37,617 nucleotides of DNA from Peptococcaceae bacterium. GTDB lineage: Bacteria > Bacillota > Desulfitobacteriia > Desulfitobacteriales > Syntrophobotulaceae. The translations under genes and the position numbers were made by a program. Numbering within the stretch: the stretch's first letter is position 1; each line of letters starts with the position of its first letter. Below the pieces are notes generated by a model. That model made no database searches. It worked only from the letters and a program-made list of their open reading frames with translations, and had not been told where the DNA came from. Location of the stretch: the NCBI GenBank assembly GCA_009783315.1, contig WRHI01000018.1:1-37617 (forward strand), read 5' to 3'. Of this stretch, positions 1 to 8,479 are shown piece by piece.

Positions 1-2
1 CC

Positions 3-293
3 GACTTCGATAATCCGGGGCGTATTACCTTGGATGCTTATGCGGATATGATTATCGAGGCGAATTCATTAGATGTGAAGGTGGAGAAAAGGGATGGTCT
101 GACCTGTTTTACCTATAGCGAAACGGAAGAGGCGACCAACCTTGAATTCACTTATTTTGCTGTGGTATTCAAGGGGAAAGACGCGTTTTGGTCTGTTCAG
201 TTTTACAGCGCTACCAAAGATTACGATGCTCTGTTGCCTTCGTTCGTTGTCTGGGCCAAAACTTTCAGAATGGACTATAGGATGAAAGAGTAA
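3..293 (+). CDS. C-terminal part of a hypothetical protein (5' end outside window)
   Basis: An open frame runs into the window from its left edge and stops with TAA at 291-293, giving about 96 residues. The true start is outside the window; the first in-frame TTG (position 30) has no ribosome binding site. The visible part alternates beta-strand-like stretches (FTYFAVVFKGKDAFWSVQFY) with a last amphipathic helix (LLPSFVVWAKTF). This layout resembles the end of small extracytoplasmic PsbP/DcrB-like proteins, but that is only an impression and no diagnostic motif is visible. It converges on the last NRPS gene with four bases between the two stop codons, so there is no room for a separate terminator. 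No function is assigned. Confidence 0.6.
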   Translation, partial: DFDNPGRITLDAYADMIIEANSLDVKVEKRDGLTCFTYSETEEATNLEFTYFAVVFKGKDAFWSVQFYSATKDYDALLPSFVVWAKTFRMDYRMKE

Positions 294-297
294 AATG

Positions 298-3200
298 TCA
301 GCTTTCCGGGGATTGGAACAACGATTGGATTTCCTCAAATTCCTCATCCGACAGATCCCCCTCGTCGGAGAACCTTTCTTTCCCTGTCCATGTGTCTGAA
401 GCCCCACAGTATTCAACAATATCCGCGAGGGCTTGTTCATAAGCCGCGCAGAAATTCAGGATATCCGTCTGATCCCAAGTGGTGGTTTCATACTGAACGT
501 TAAGAACAAGCTCCCCCTTCGAAACAGCGCCGTTGATGGAAAGGGCGTTGGGAAGACGGTTTTCAGCGGCAATCATCCTTCCCGGAGGCAGAGGGGAGGG
601 GGTAACCGTACCGGTGTAGCGGGACTGTTCGCTGTCGGCGTGTCCCAAATAATTGAAAGACAGGCCCGGGTGAAATCGCTCCGCGCCGAAAGCGTTCCCT
701 TCAGCAAGCAGGGCGTAACTGATGCCGCGATGAGGTACACCCTGGAGGATGTTTCTGGTGGTACGGACTGTTTCGCCGGGATTGTCTTGTGCCTCAAGGA
801 CGACCGGGTAACAGCAGGTGAACCAGCCGACGGTTCGGTCTATGTCCAGGGGGCGATGCAGCTGCTCCCGCCCGTGGCCTTCCAGTTCAACAGAGATTTT
901 CTGCCGGCCGGACCAGCGGCGAACCGCCAGCGCCAGGGCGCTGAGCAGAATATCATTAATCTCCGCGTCTAAGACAGTGCCAACATCATAAAGCAGGGCA
1001 TTGGTGATGTGATGTCCGGCGCGGATTTCAGCCTGATTATAGGAAACAGCTTTTGGGGCGGCTTCGGATCTGGACGCGGGTGCGCGTGTGATTGCGGGGT
1101 GCGCAACTTGCGTTCGGATGTCCCAGCGGATGGCTTCCTCCAGAGTCTTGGCCCAATAGGCCTGTTGCGCCTCAAGGGCACCGCTGTCAGCAAATTCCGC
1201 TAGCAGGGTCGTCCAATCCCGGAAAGACGCGGTTTTCACGGGCAAAAGCGGCGTTTGGCTGGCCGTTTGGGCCTGTCTGTAGGCGGAAAACAGATCTTCT
1301 GTGAGGATACGCCAAGAGACGCCGTCTACCACAAGGTGGTGCGCGCAAAGCAGCAGATGGCTGCCGTCGTCTGTGCGATACAGCACCGCGCGCAGCAAAG
1401 GCCCTTTGGTCAGGTCGATATTGGCCTGCTGTTCGGTATTGGTGTTTTCGATATGATCAGGCGAAACCGGGCTTCCCCGCAGGTCATGGACAGCAAGGGC
1501 GAACAGAGGGCTCCTCTCTGGCGGTAAGATGATTTGAGCGCCGTCGGGATAGATCGCGCGCAGCATGTCATGGTGCAAAGTGATGGCGGAAAGGGCGCCG
1601 CGCAGCGCCCTTTCGTCCAGATCCTCCCGGGCGTATAGGAAAATCGCCTGATTGAAATGCTGCGGCCGCAGGTAATCTTGGGCAAAGAAAGTGCGCTGAA
1701 TGGGCGCTAACAGGACTTCACCTGACAAGGATTCTTGATTGTATTCGAGTCCGCCGACACCGAGAGACGGATCCTTTGGTGTCGATAGCTGCAATGAGAG
1801 GGCGATATGTCTCACGCTGCGAAGGGTCATAATCTCCCGAACCGTGATCTCATACCCGGCTTCGCGGAAGCGGGAGATCATGCGGATTGCCTTAATTGAA
1901 TCGCCGCCCAACCGGAAAAAATCGCCGTCCGCGCCCACATGCTCAACACCCAGGATATCCTCGAAAATACGGGCGGTTCGTATTTCCTTCTCACCATGGG
2001 GGGCTTCGCCATGGCCCGTATGGGGCGACGCTTCGATGACAGGCAGAGCTTTCTTGTTAACTTTACCACTTGTGTTTGTTGGCAAAGAAGTCAGTCGCAT
2101 CAATTGGTCGGGAACCATATATTCCGGCAGTTCCCGAAGCAAGCTTTCCCGCAGAACAGCGACGTCAAAATCCTCTGCCGCCGCCACATATCCGCTCAAG
2201 GTTTGAGCGTCGTCGGTGTCTGAGTGCACCACGGCAGCGTCCTGTACGCCGGGTTGCCGCCGCAGAGCGGCTTCAACTTCACCCAGCTCCACACGGAACC
2301 CGCGGAGTTTTACCTGATCATCTAGCCGCCCCAAGTATTCGATGTTTCCGTCCGGCAGCCAGCGGGCGATGTCGCCGGTGCGGTAGAGCACTTGACAATG
2401 GGCAGGATCACCTTCAAAGGTAAGATCTGCTTCGGACGGGGTAAAGGGGTTCTTGATAAACTTCTCAGCGGTAAGCTCAGGTCTGTTCAGATATCCCCGG
2501 CCAACACCGGCGCCGCCGATACAGAGCTCACCGGGAACGCCAATGCCACAAAGGGAAGACGTCGTGTCTCGTTTATCATTGTCCATTGTCCATTGGTCCA
2601 CAGGCTGAAGGATATCAGCCTTGTCCATTGCCAAAATGTAAACCTGGACTCCTGATATCGGTTTGCCGATGGGCACGTTTACCGGGATGTCGTCTCCCGG
2701 AGTGTGGAACCAGGCTGTCGCGCATATTGAAGCTTCTGTAGGCCCGTAAGCGTTAATATATTGCCCGTTGGCTGCTTCGGCCAGGTGGACGGTTTCCGGG
2801 GAGGCTGCGCTGCCGGCTGTTTGAAGAACGCGCAAGCCTTGTGGTTTTATGGCCGGGACAAGCTGAGGCGGCAACAGAGCGACAGTACAGTGACTAAGGT
2901 TTTCGCGCAGCGCGTCCGGATCTTGTGCCGCGCCCCGGGGCAGAAGGCGAAGTGTTGCGCCAAGAGTGAGCGCCATGGTGATTTCCCATATCGAAGCGTC
3001 AAAGGCGCAGCTGGCAAACTGAAGTATGGTGTCTGCCGGGGTTATCTTCAATGTGGTTCTGAAAAAGTCAGTCAGGTTGGCAAGTCCGCGATGTTCTAAT
3101 AGAATGCCCTTTGGTACGCCGGTTGTTCCGGAAGTATGAATGCAAAAAGCCAGATTGTCAGGGCGGAGATCAGGCAAAGGATAAGGGTTAGGCTGGTATT

Positions 3201-6200
3201 CGAAGTCCAGAGCCCGAAGTTCTGGACTCGTAGCGGGGAGATCGAATGTGGGCAGATCCGTCGTGAGAGGCAGGTCGGCATCTGCCAATAGTAAGGCTTT
3301 GACCCCGCTGTCTTCCAAAATGAAACGTGTTCGTTCCGATGGCGTCGATTCGTCAATCGGCAGAAAGGCAGCACCGGCTTTCATGGCACCGAGGGCGCCG
3401 ACCACGTATCCGAAGCCCCGTCCGCTGTATACGGCAACAAGGTCTTCCGCCTTGATGCCGATAGCAAGGAGGTTTTGGGCAAGGGTGGTAGTTATCCGAT
3501 CCAGTTCTCCATAAGAGATCTGTTGATTCGATAGAACCAAAGCAGGATGATCGTGGCGTAAAGCCACTTGATCCGCAAACAGTGAAACGATGGTTTTATC
3601 TGATACGCCCATTGCCCATTGCTTATTATCAATTGTCCTTTTGTTCTTGGGCTGAAGGGTATCAGCCCTATCCGGCGCGTTGCTGAATTCATAAACAACT
3701 TGTTTGTATTCGGTTGCGTCCATCAACGGCAAGGCGCCGATTGTGCATGATGGGTTGGAGATCGCCGTGTTCAGGAGGGTGATATAGTGTCGCAGCAAAC
3801 GTGCGGCGGTTTCGGGACGAAACAGAGCCGCGCTGTAGAGGAGGCTGGTTTTATAAGTGCCTCCGTCTTCTTCAACGTTTATGGTGAGATCAAAGCGGGC
3901 CGGAGTCGTGTTGCTATCCGCGCCCAGATAGGTGAGATCGTTAAAAGCCGCGTGAGGAGGCTCGTTATTTTGCAGCGCAAACATGACGTCAAACAGAGGG
4001 TTGCGCGAAAAATCCCGCTGCACCCACGGGACAATGTCCACAAGGGATTCGAAAGGGAAATCTTGGTTCTCAAAAGCCTGTAAGCATGTTTGTTTGACTT
4101 CGTCAAGGAGCCGAGCGAAGGGTTTGTACTGTTGCGGGTATCCTCGCAGGGCGATTGTGTTGACGAACATGCCGGCTATGCGTTCGCAATCCGGGTGTGT
4201 GCGTCCGGAAACGGGGCTGCCGATTGTGATGTCTTCTTCTCCGGTGTATTTGCTGAGGAGGGCCATCAGTGCCGTCAGCAGAACCATGAAGGGTGTTGCG
4301 CCATGGGCAAGGGCGAGAGTTTCGACCGCGCGCCGCATATCTTTAGGGATGTGGAGGAAGGCGTGACCACCTGTAAATCCCTGCTGTTTTGGCCTCGGGA
4401 AGTCGGTCGGAATGTTAAGAATGGGTGCTTCTGCGGCGAAGGTTGTTTCCCAATAAGCTTGTTGTCCGGAAAAATCCTGTAGGCGCGCCCATTCGCTCCA
4501 GTCTTTGTATTGATGTCCCGGCTCGGGAAGCGTCTTACCGTTGTATAAGGCGGCGAGTTCGTCAAACAGCAGGGCGACTGTCGCGCCGTCAGCGATGATG
4601 TGGTGAATATCGATGAGAAGCAGGCTGCGTTCCTGGCCGGTTACCGCTTTCACGCGCATAAGAGGCGCTTGGCTGAGGTCAAAGGGCCGGACGAAAGCCT
4701 CCAACAGCTTCTGGGGCGTGTCCTGTGTCTGCAGCGTCCGGGTTTCCAGTTTGACAACGACTTCGTCAGCTGTTGCGATAACCTGTGCGGGTTCTTCTGA
4801 ATAGTCCCTTGTATTGTTTTCGAGATACCCGCCGGTATGATTGTCGGTGTGTTTGGGTTGGATGAGGCGAAAACTTGTCCGAAGGGCGTCATGCCTTTGT
4901 GAAAGCGTGTTGAGCGCTGTCTGGAGGCGTTGGGTGTCAATTGTTCCGCTAAACGACAGCGCAGCCGGAATGTTGTAAGCGATGCCGATATCGTCAAGCT
5001 GACAAACGGCAAACAAGCGCCGTTGTGTTGGTGACATGGGGTAGCTCTTTTTTGGCGTCGCGAAAGGCAGTGTGCCGGCAGGAAATCCGGCATTTTGCTC
5101 CGTCTGCGCTGTGTTTTTGGCATCGCGCAGCGCAGCGGCGATGCCTTCCACGGTAGGAGACGCAAACCAGACTTTGAGGGAAAGCCGGATGCCCGAAAGG
5201 GCTTCCAGGATATAGATCGCTCGTGCCGCCCGCAAGGAGTGGCCTCCCAAATCGAAGAAATTCTCGCTGATGCCGATGGGTTTGGCCAGATCAAGGGCTT
5301 TCTGAAAAGCCTGGGTCACCATAATTTCCTCTTCGTCCTTTGGGGCGGCGAGGGTATCGTCTGTATCCATCGCCGCGATGACAGGCAGTGCTTTTTTGTC
5401 TGTTTTGCCGTTGGCGTTCAGCGGGATTCGATCAATAATTTTCAACCGAGAAGGGATCATGTAATCTGGGAGCCTCTGGGCGAGGGCAGTTTTAATCTGG
5501 AGAAGATTGACCGTATTCTCCGTGCGGCAATTTCCGCTTGCGCCGGTCACATCGTCAGCATCATCAGCATCGTCAATGTTGCCGGCATCGTGAAAGGCGT
5601 TTGTGCTTGTTGTGCTGTCTTTGTTGCTTGTGCCGCTTGTGTTGTTTGTGACGACATATCCCCAAAGTTCTGCGTTGCCGTCCTCGCTGCTGCCAGCAAG
5701 GATAACCGTGGCATCTGATATGCCAGGCTGCTGCCGCAAAGCGTTTTCTATCTCGCTCAGTTCCACACGGTTGCCTCGGATCTTGACCTGTTGGTCTATC
5801 CGGCCCATATATTCTATCCGGCCATCAGATGTCCAACGGGCAAGATCTCCCGTTCGGTAAAGTTTGCCTGGCCCGAAGGGGTTGGTGACGAAATATGTCG
5901 CTGTCAGAGCCGGTCGATTTAAGTACCCGCGTCCTAACCCCGGGCCGGCGACACATAGTTCCCCAGGCGTACCGATGCCGCAGAGGGTTGTGCCGTTGAG
6001 GATGTATATCTGTCTGTTTGGCGCCGGGGGGCCGATGTCAATGTCGGCGCCGAGTTCACCGCCACTCGCCCACACCGTAGATTCTGTCGGGCCATACATA
6101 TTATATATTGGGGCGTCTGTGCAACGACGCATATCCTTGTATTGATTGGGGGGGACGGGTTCTCCGACGAAAGCCAGCAGGGAAAGATGAGACAGACAAG

Positions 6201-8373
6201 TGGAATTTTCCGCTGTTGTCATATGCATTCGGAGGTGGGATGGTGTTAACATAAGAAAGGCTCCTGGATATTTCTCAACAAATTGTAAGAAGGTGGATTG
6301 TTCCCAGCGTTCGTCTTCGTCTGCGAGGGCGACTGTCCAGCCGTGCGCTAGAGGAAGCAGTGCCTCAATCACAAAAGCGTCGAAGCAGTATGGGGAGACT
6401 GACAGGATCGTGGTCTGAAGAGTTGCTTTTGCCACGGGGGAAAAGATGGCGGGCGAAGTACAGAGGCAGACAAGGTTCCGTTGCTCGATCAGGACGCCTT
6501 TGGGCAGCCCGGTTGTTCCCGAGGTGTAAATACAGTAGGCGAGGTTGGTGGGACAATTGACAGGGGAAGAGCTGTCTGGCAGCTGACAGATGGCTTCAGA
6601 ATCGGTAAGTTGGGGATCTATGTTGATGATGGGGAGATCTGGCCAAGAGAGGGCGGGATCTGTTGTCAGGAGCGCTTTGGCCTTGCTGTCTTCTAGCATG
6701 AAACGGATACGTGCTTCCGGCAGATCTCGTTCAATAGGCAGGAAGGCGCCGCCTGCTTTCAAAACACCAAGAATACCGGCAAGCAGAGATGGATCACGCC
6801 GCGAGATAATCGCGACAATATCATCCGCGCCGAGACCAAGGGGACGTAGTTTGTTTGCGACACTGTTTACCCGGCGGCTTAATTCGGCATAAGTGATGAC
6901 ATCATTGTGAAAGCAAACAGCTGTTTTGTCCGGGTGCGCCTTCACTTGTTCCTCAAAGAGTTGGGAATAAACCTTATCTTCCGGCCAAGGGGCGGCTGTG
7001 TTGTTGAAGGCTCCCAGGATCAGGGCGCGTTCAGAGTCGGTGATAAAGTCGAGGGCCTTGACATGCCTAGACGGGGTGCGCGTCATCTGATCCAAGAGAT
7101 CAATAAGCCGCGCGGCTAAGCGTTCCATCTCTTGCGCGCCGTACACCTCGCTGTACGCGACGTCCAGATTCATGTTGTTGTCATGCCAGACTTTAAGTGC
7201 CAAGGGGTAGCCGGTATGTTCGTAGACAGTGTGTTCTGTGACGTCCATGCCCAGCAAGGTGAGCTTTTCCGTATCGAGTTGGATATGGTTTTCGTAGACG
7301 AACAGAACCTGTACCAACGCGCTGCCTAAGGAGCTTTGCTGCTGGATTTCGGCAAGGGAGCGGGGACTTTGGCGGGCGCTGGCCAGGGCCTGTTCATGAG
7401 TTTTGCGCAGGAGATCTTCGACTGTATCAGTCTCATCTGTGGTAACTCTGACCGGTATGGTGTTGACGAAGAGCCCGACGACTCCATCTAATCCCGCAAT
7501 TCCTGCGTCGCGGCCGGACACGGCTTTGCCGAATACGGCATCATAGGTGTAAGAGCTTCGTTGCAGTGCGATGCCCCACGCCGTTTCCAGAATTGCGTTG
7601 ACGGTAATGTTGAGGCCAGAGGCGAGGGTCTTGATTCGGGTTTCAAGTTCAGCAGGCACAAGGACCCGCGCGAGGCCTGAGCCGGTTGTACCCCTTCTTG
7701 TGGGCATGACGAGAGCCGGTTCATCGTACCCTTCCAGCAGGGATCGCCAATAGGCGGCAGCGTCGTCGGGTTGGGAGTCGATCCACTTCACGTAGTCTTC
7801 GTAAGATGTTTGACGACGGCCGCGCAAACGAATCATAGCATGAAGGTCGTCATAGGCTTGGCCCGCGGAAAGTTCGTGATAGAAAGAGACGAAGTCGTCG
7901 CTGAGTATGGTGATGCACCAGCCGTCCACAATTATGTGGTGCATGCTCCATATAATAAGAGATTCTTTGTCGTTGATACGCACGAGAGCCAGGCGCAGCA
8001 GGGGATCCCGTTCTAAATCGAAGCCCCGGGCCAAGTCGTCCTCCAATAGGTGCTGTAGGCTGGCTTCGGCGTCAGGTTCCCGGCGCAAATCAATGGCGCT
8101 CAGTTCAGGGTCCCGCTCTCTCAGCACGACCTGTCGTGGCTTTTCTACTTTGCGGTGCAGGATCAGTGTGCGCAGGGCGTCATGTTTGGCTGTAACAAGC
8201 CGCAACGCGTCACGCGCGCGGTTTTCGTCTAAGGCTCCGCCAATGCGCAAGGTGTATTGCAGGATGTTGACGGGTGCGCTCTCATCATAAATTTTCTGAT
8301 ACAACATGCCCTGCTGCAAAGGCGTTAGGTTATATATGGCCTGCACGTGGCTGTCGATTTTGTTAAAGCTCAT
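298..8373 (-). CDS. Nonribosomal peptide synthetase, modules 4-5 (C-A-T-C-A-T-E)
   Basis: 2691 aa. Domains in order: C4 (about 10-440, HHIIVDG at 145-151), A4 (465-1000), T4 (LGGHSL, Ser1046 as phosphopantetheine site), C5 (1110-1545, HHIIADG at 1257-1263), A5 (1596-2115), T5 (LGGDSIK, Ser2159) and E5 (2215-2670, HHLVVDGVSW at 2345-2354, EGHGRE at 2498-2503, FNYLG). C4 begins YNLTPLQQGMLYQ, the form typical of condensation domains that accept a D-residue donor from an upstream E domain, which fits the preceding protein ending in E. The manually read pocket codes are DAIMAVMVWK (A4) and DAWLQAAICK (A5); the second resembles the GrsA phenylalanine pocket, but substrates are not certain. The acidic tail after E5 (DLSDEEFEEI) looks like a donor docking segment although no downstream NRPS exists here. 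ATG at 8373 has CGGAGA 8 nt upstream. No thioesterase. Confidence 0.95.
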   Translation of the reverse strand: MSFNKIDSHVQAIYNLTPLQQGMLYQKIYDESAPVNILQYTLRIGGALDENRARDALRLVTAKHDALRTLILHRKVEKPRQVVLRERDPELSAIDLRREPDAEASLQHLLEDDLARGFDLERDPLLRLALVRINDKESLIIWSMHHIIVDGWCITILSDDFVSFYHELSAGQAYDDLHAMIRLRGRRQTSYEDYVKWIDSQPDDAAAYWRSLLEGYDEPALVMPTRRGTTGSGLARVLVPAELETRIKTLASGLNITVNAILETAWGIALQRSSYTYDAVFGKAVSGRDAGIAGLDGVVGLFVNTIPVRVTTDETDTVEDLLRKTHEQALASARQSPRSLAEIQQQSSLGSALVQVLFVYENHIQLDTEKLTLLGMDVTEHTVYEHTGYPLALKVWHDNNMNLDVAYSEVYGAQEMERLAARLIDLLDQMTRTPSRHVKALDFITDSERALILGAFNNTAAPWPEDKVYSQLFEEQVKAHPDKTAVCFHNDVITYAELSRRVNSVANKLRPLGLGADDIVAIISRRDPSLLAGILGVLKAGGAFLPIERDLPEARIRFMLEDSKAKALLTTDPALSWPDLPIINIDPQLTDSEAICQLPDSSSPVNCPTNLAYCIYTSGTTGLPKGVLIEQRNLVCLCTSPAIFSPVAKATLQTTILSVSPYCFDAFVIEALLPLAHGWTVALADEDERWEQSTFLQFVEKYPGAFLMLTPSHLRMHMTTAENSTCLSHLSLLAFVGEPVPPNQYKDMRRCTDAPIYNMYGPTESTVWASGGELGADIDIGPPAPNRQIYILNGTTLCGIGTPGELCVAGPGLGRGYLNRPALTATYFVTNPFGPGKLYRTGDLARWTSDGRIEYMGRIDQQVKIRGNRVELSEIENALRQQPGISDATVILAGSSEDGNAELWGYVVTNNTSGTSNKDSTTSTNAFHDAGNIDDADDADDVTGASGNCRTENTVNLLQIKTALAQRLPDYMIPSRLKIIDRIPLNANGKTDKKALPVIAAMDTDDTLAAPKDEEEIMVTQAFQKALDLAKPIGISENFFDLGGHSLRAARAIYILEALSGIRLSLKVWFASPTVEGIAAALRDAKNTAQTEQNAGFPAGTLPFATPKKSYPMSPTQRRLFAVCQLDDIGIAYNIPAALSFSGTIDTQRLQTALNTLSQRHDALRTSFRLIQPKHTDNHTGGYLENNTRDYSEEPAQVIATADEVVVKLETRTLQTQDTPQKLLEAFVRPFDLSQAPLMRVKAVTGQERSLLLIDIHHIIADGATVALLFDELAALYNGKTLPEPGHQYKDWSEWARLQDFSGQQAYWETTFAAEAPILNIPTDFPRPKQQGFTGGHAFLHIPKDMRRAVETLALAHGATPFMVLLTALMALLSKYTGEEDITIGSPVSGRTHPDCERIAGMFVNTIALRGYPQQYKPFARLLDEVKQTCLQAFENQDFPFESLVDIVPWVQRDFSRNPLFDVMFALQNNEPPHAAFNDLTYLGADSNTTPARFDLTINVEEDGGTYKTSLLYSAALFRPETAARLLRHYITLLNTAISNPSCTIGALPLMDATEYKQVVYEFSNAPDRADTLQPKNKRTIDNKQWAMGVSDKTIVSLFADQVALRHDHPALVLSNQQISYGELDRITTTLAQNLLAIGIKAEDLVAVYSGRGFGYVVGALGAMKAGAAFLPIDESTPSERTRFILEDSGVKALLLADADLPLTTDLPTFDLPATSPELRALDFEYQPNPYPLPDLRPDNLAFCIHTSGTTGVPKGILLEHRGLANLTDFFRTTLKITPADTILQFASCAFDASIWEITMALTLGATLRLLPRGAAQDPDALRENLSHCTVALLPPQLVPAIKPQGLRVLQTAGSAASPETVHLAEAANGQYINAYGPTEASICATAWFHTPGDDIPVNVPIGKPISGVQVYILAMDKADILQPVDQWTMDNDKRDTTSSLCGIGVPGELCIGGAGVGRGYLNRPELTAEKFIKNPFTPSEADLTFEGDPAHCQVLYRTGDIARWLPDGNIEYLGRLDDQVKLRGFRVELGEVEAALRRQPGVQDAAVVHSDTDDAQTLSGYVAAAEDFDVAVLRESLLRELPEYMVPDQLMRLTSLPTNTSGKVNKKALPVIEASPHTGHGEAPHGEKEIRTARIFEDILGVEHVGADGDFFRLGGDSIKAIRMISRFREAGYEITVREIMTLRSVRHIALSLQLSTPKDPSLGVGGLEYNQESLSGEVLLAPIQRTFFAQDYLRPQHFNQAIFLYAREDLDERALRGALSAITLHHDMLRAIYPDGAQIILPPERSPLFALAVHDLRGSPVSPDHIENTNTEQQANIDLTKGPLLRAVLYRTDDGSHLLLCAHHLVVDGVSWRILTEDLFSAYRQAQTASQTPLLPVKTASFRDWTTLLAEFADSGALEAQQAYWAKTLEEAIRWDIRTQVAHPAITRAPASRSEAAPKAVSYNQAEIRAGHHITNALLYDVGTVLDAEINDILLSALALAVRRWSGRQKISVELEGHGREQLHRPLDIDRTVGWFTCCYPVVLEAQDNPGETVRTTRNILQGVPHRGISYALLAEGNAFGAERFHPGLSFNYLGHADSEQSRYTGTVTPSPLPPGRMIAAENRLPNALSINGAVSKGELVLNVQYETTTWDQTDILNFCAAYEQALADIVEYCGASDTWTGKERFSDEGDLSDEEFEEIQSLFQSPES
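2577..2632. repeat. Heptamer/hairpin repeat inside A5
   Basis: Tandem copies of CATTGTC/CCATTGT are followed by the inverted repeat AGGCTGA-AGGATA-TCAGCCT and one more heptamer. It lies in frame in the A5 loop between VYILAMD and the CGIGVPGEL segment, where it encodes about 20 extra residues. The module 3 adenylation domain has a shorter version at the same place (10723-10755). Confidence 0.8.
3607..3670. repeat. Heptamer/hairpin repeat in the C5-A5 linker
   Basis: CCCATTG copies and variants are followed by GGGCTGA-AGGGTA-TCAGCCC, the same two-part structure as at 2577-2632. It encodes an in-frame stretch containing TLQPKNKRTIDNKQWAMG between C5 and A5. The equivalent linker in the preceding NRPS protein lacks it. 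Confidence 0.8.
5509..5649 (-). repeat. Low-complexity insertion in A4 C-terminal subdomain
   Basis: Imperfect triplet repeats (ACA/GCA/GAT type) encode about 45 residues rich in Asn, Thr, Ser and Asp (residues 909-955 of the last NRPS), between LWGYVV and the LPDYMIP segment. The same loop in A2 is about 15 residues. The frame is kept. Confidence 0.65.
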
Positions 8374-8428
8374 ACAAATTCTCCGTTCATTGTTGGCTTA
8401 TGCTTAGGGAACAGAGCGCTCTTCCGAG

Positions 8429-8479
8429 CCAATTGTCAATGGCATGCCGCCACTGTCAACTGTCAACTGTCAGCTGTCC
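8429..8479. repeat. Heptamer array spanning an NRPS stop codon
   Basis: On the minus strand the array reads GACAGC-TGACAGT-TGACAGT-TGACAGT and, a little further, TGACAAT. The TGA of one unit is the stop codon of the 8456-15067 gene, so its last residues (LTVDS) are repeat-encoded. The rest fills part of the 82-nt gap before the next gene. Confidence 0.8.

Noticed and set aside
298-700. Thioesterase at the end of the NRPS line
   Set aside because: The C-terminal 450 residues carry E-domain motifs (HHLVVDGVSW, EGHGRE, FNYLG); there is no GxSxG hydrolase motif after them.
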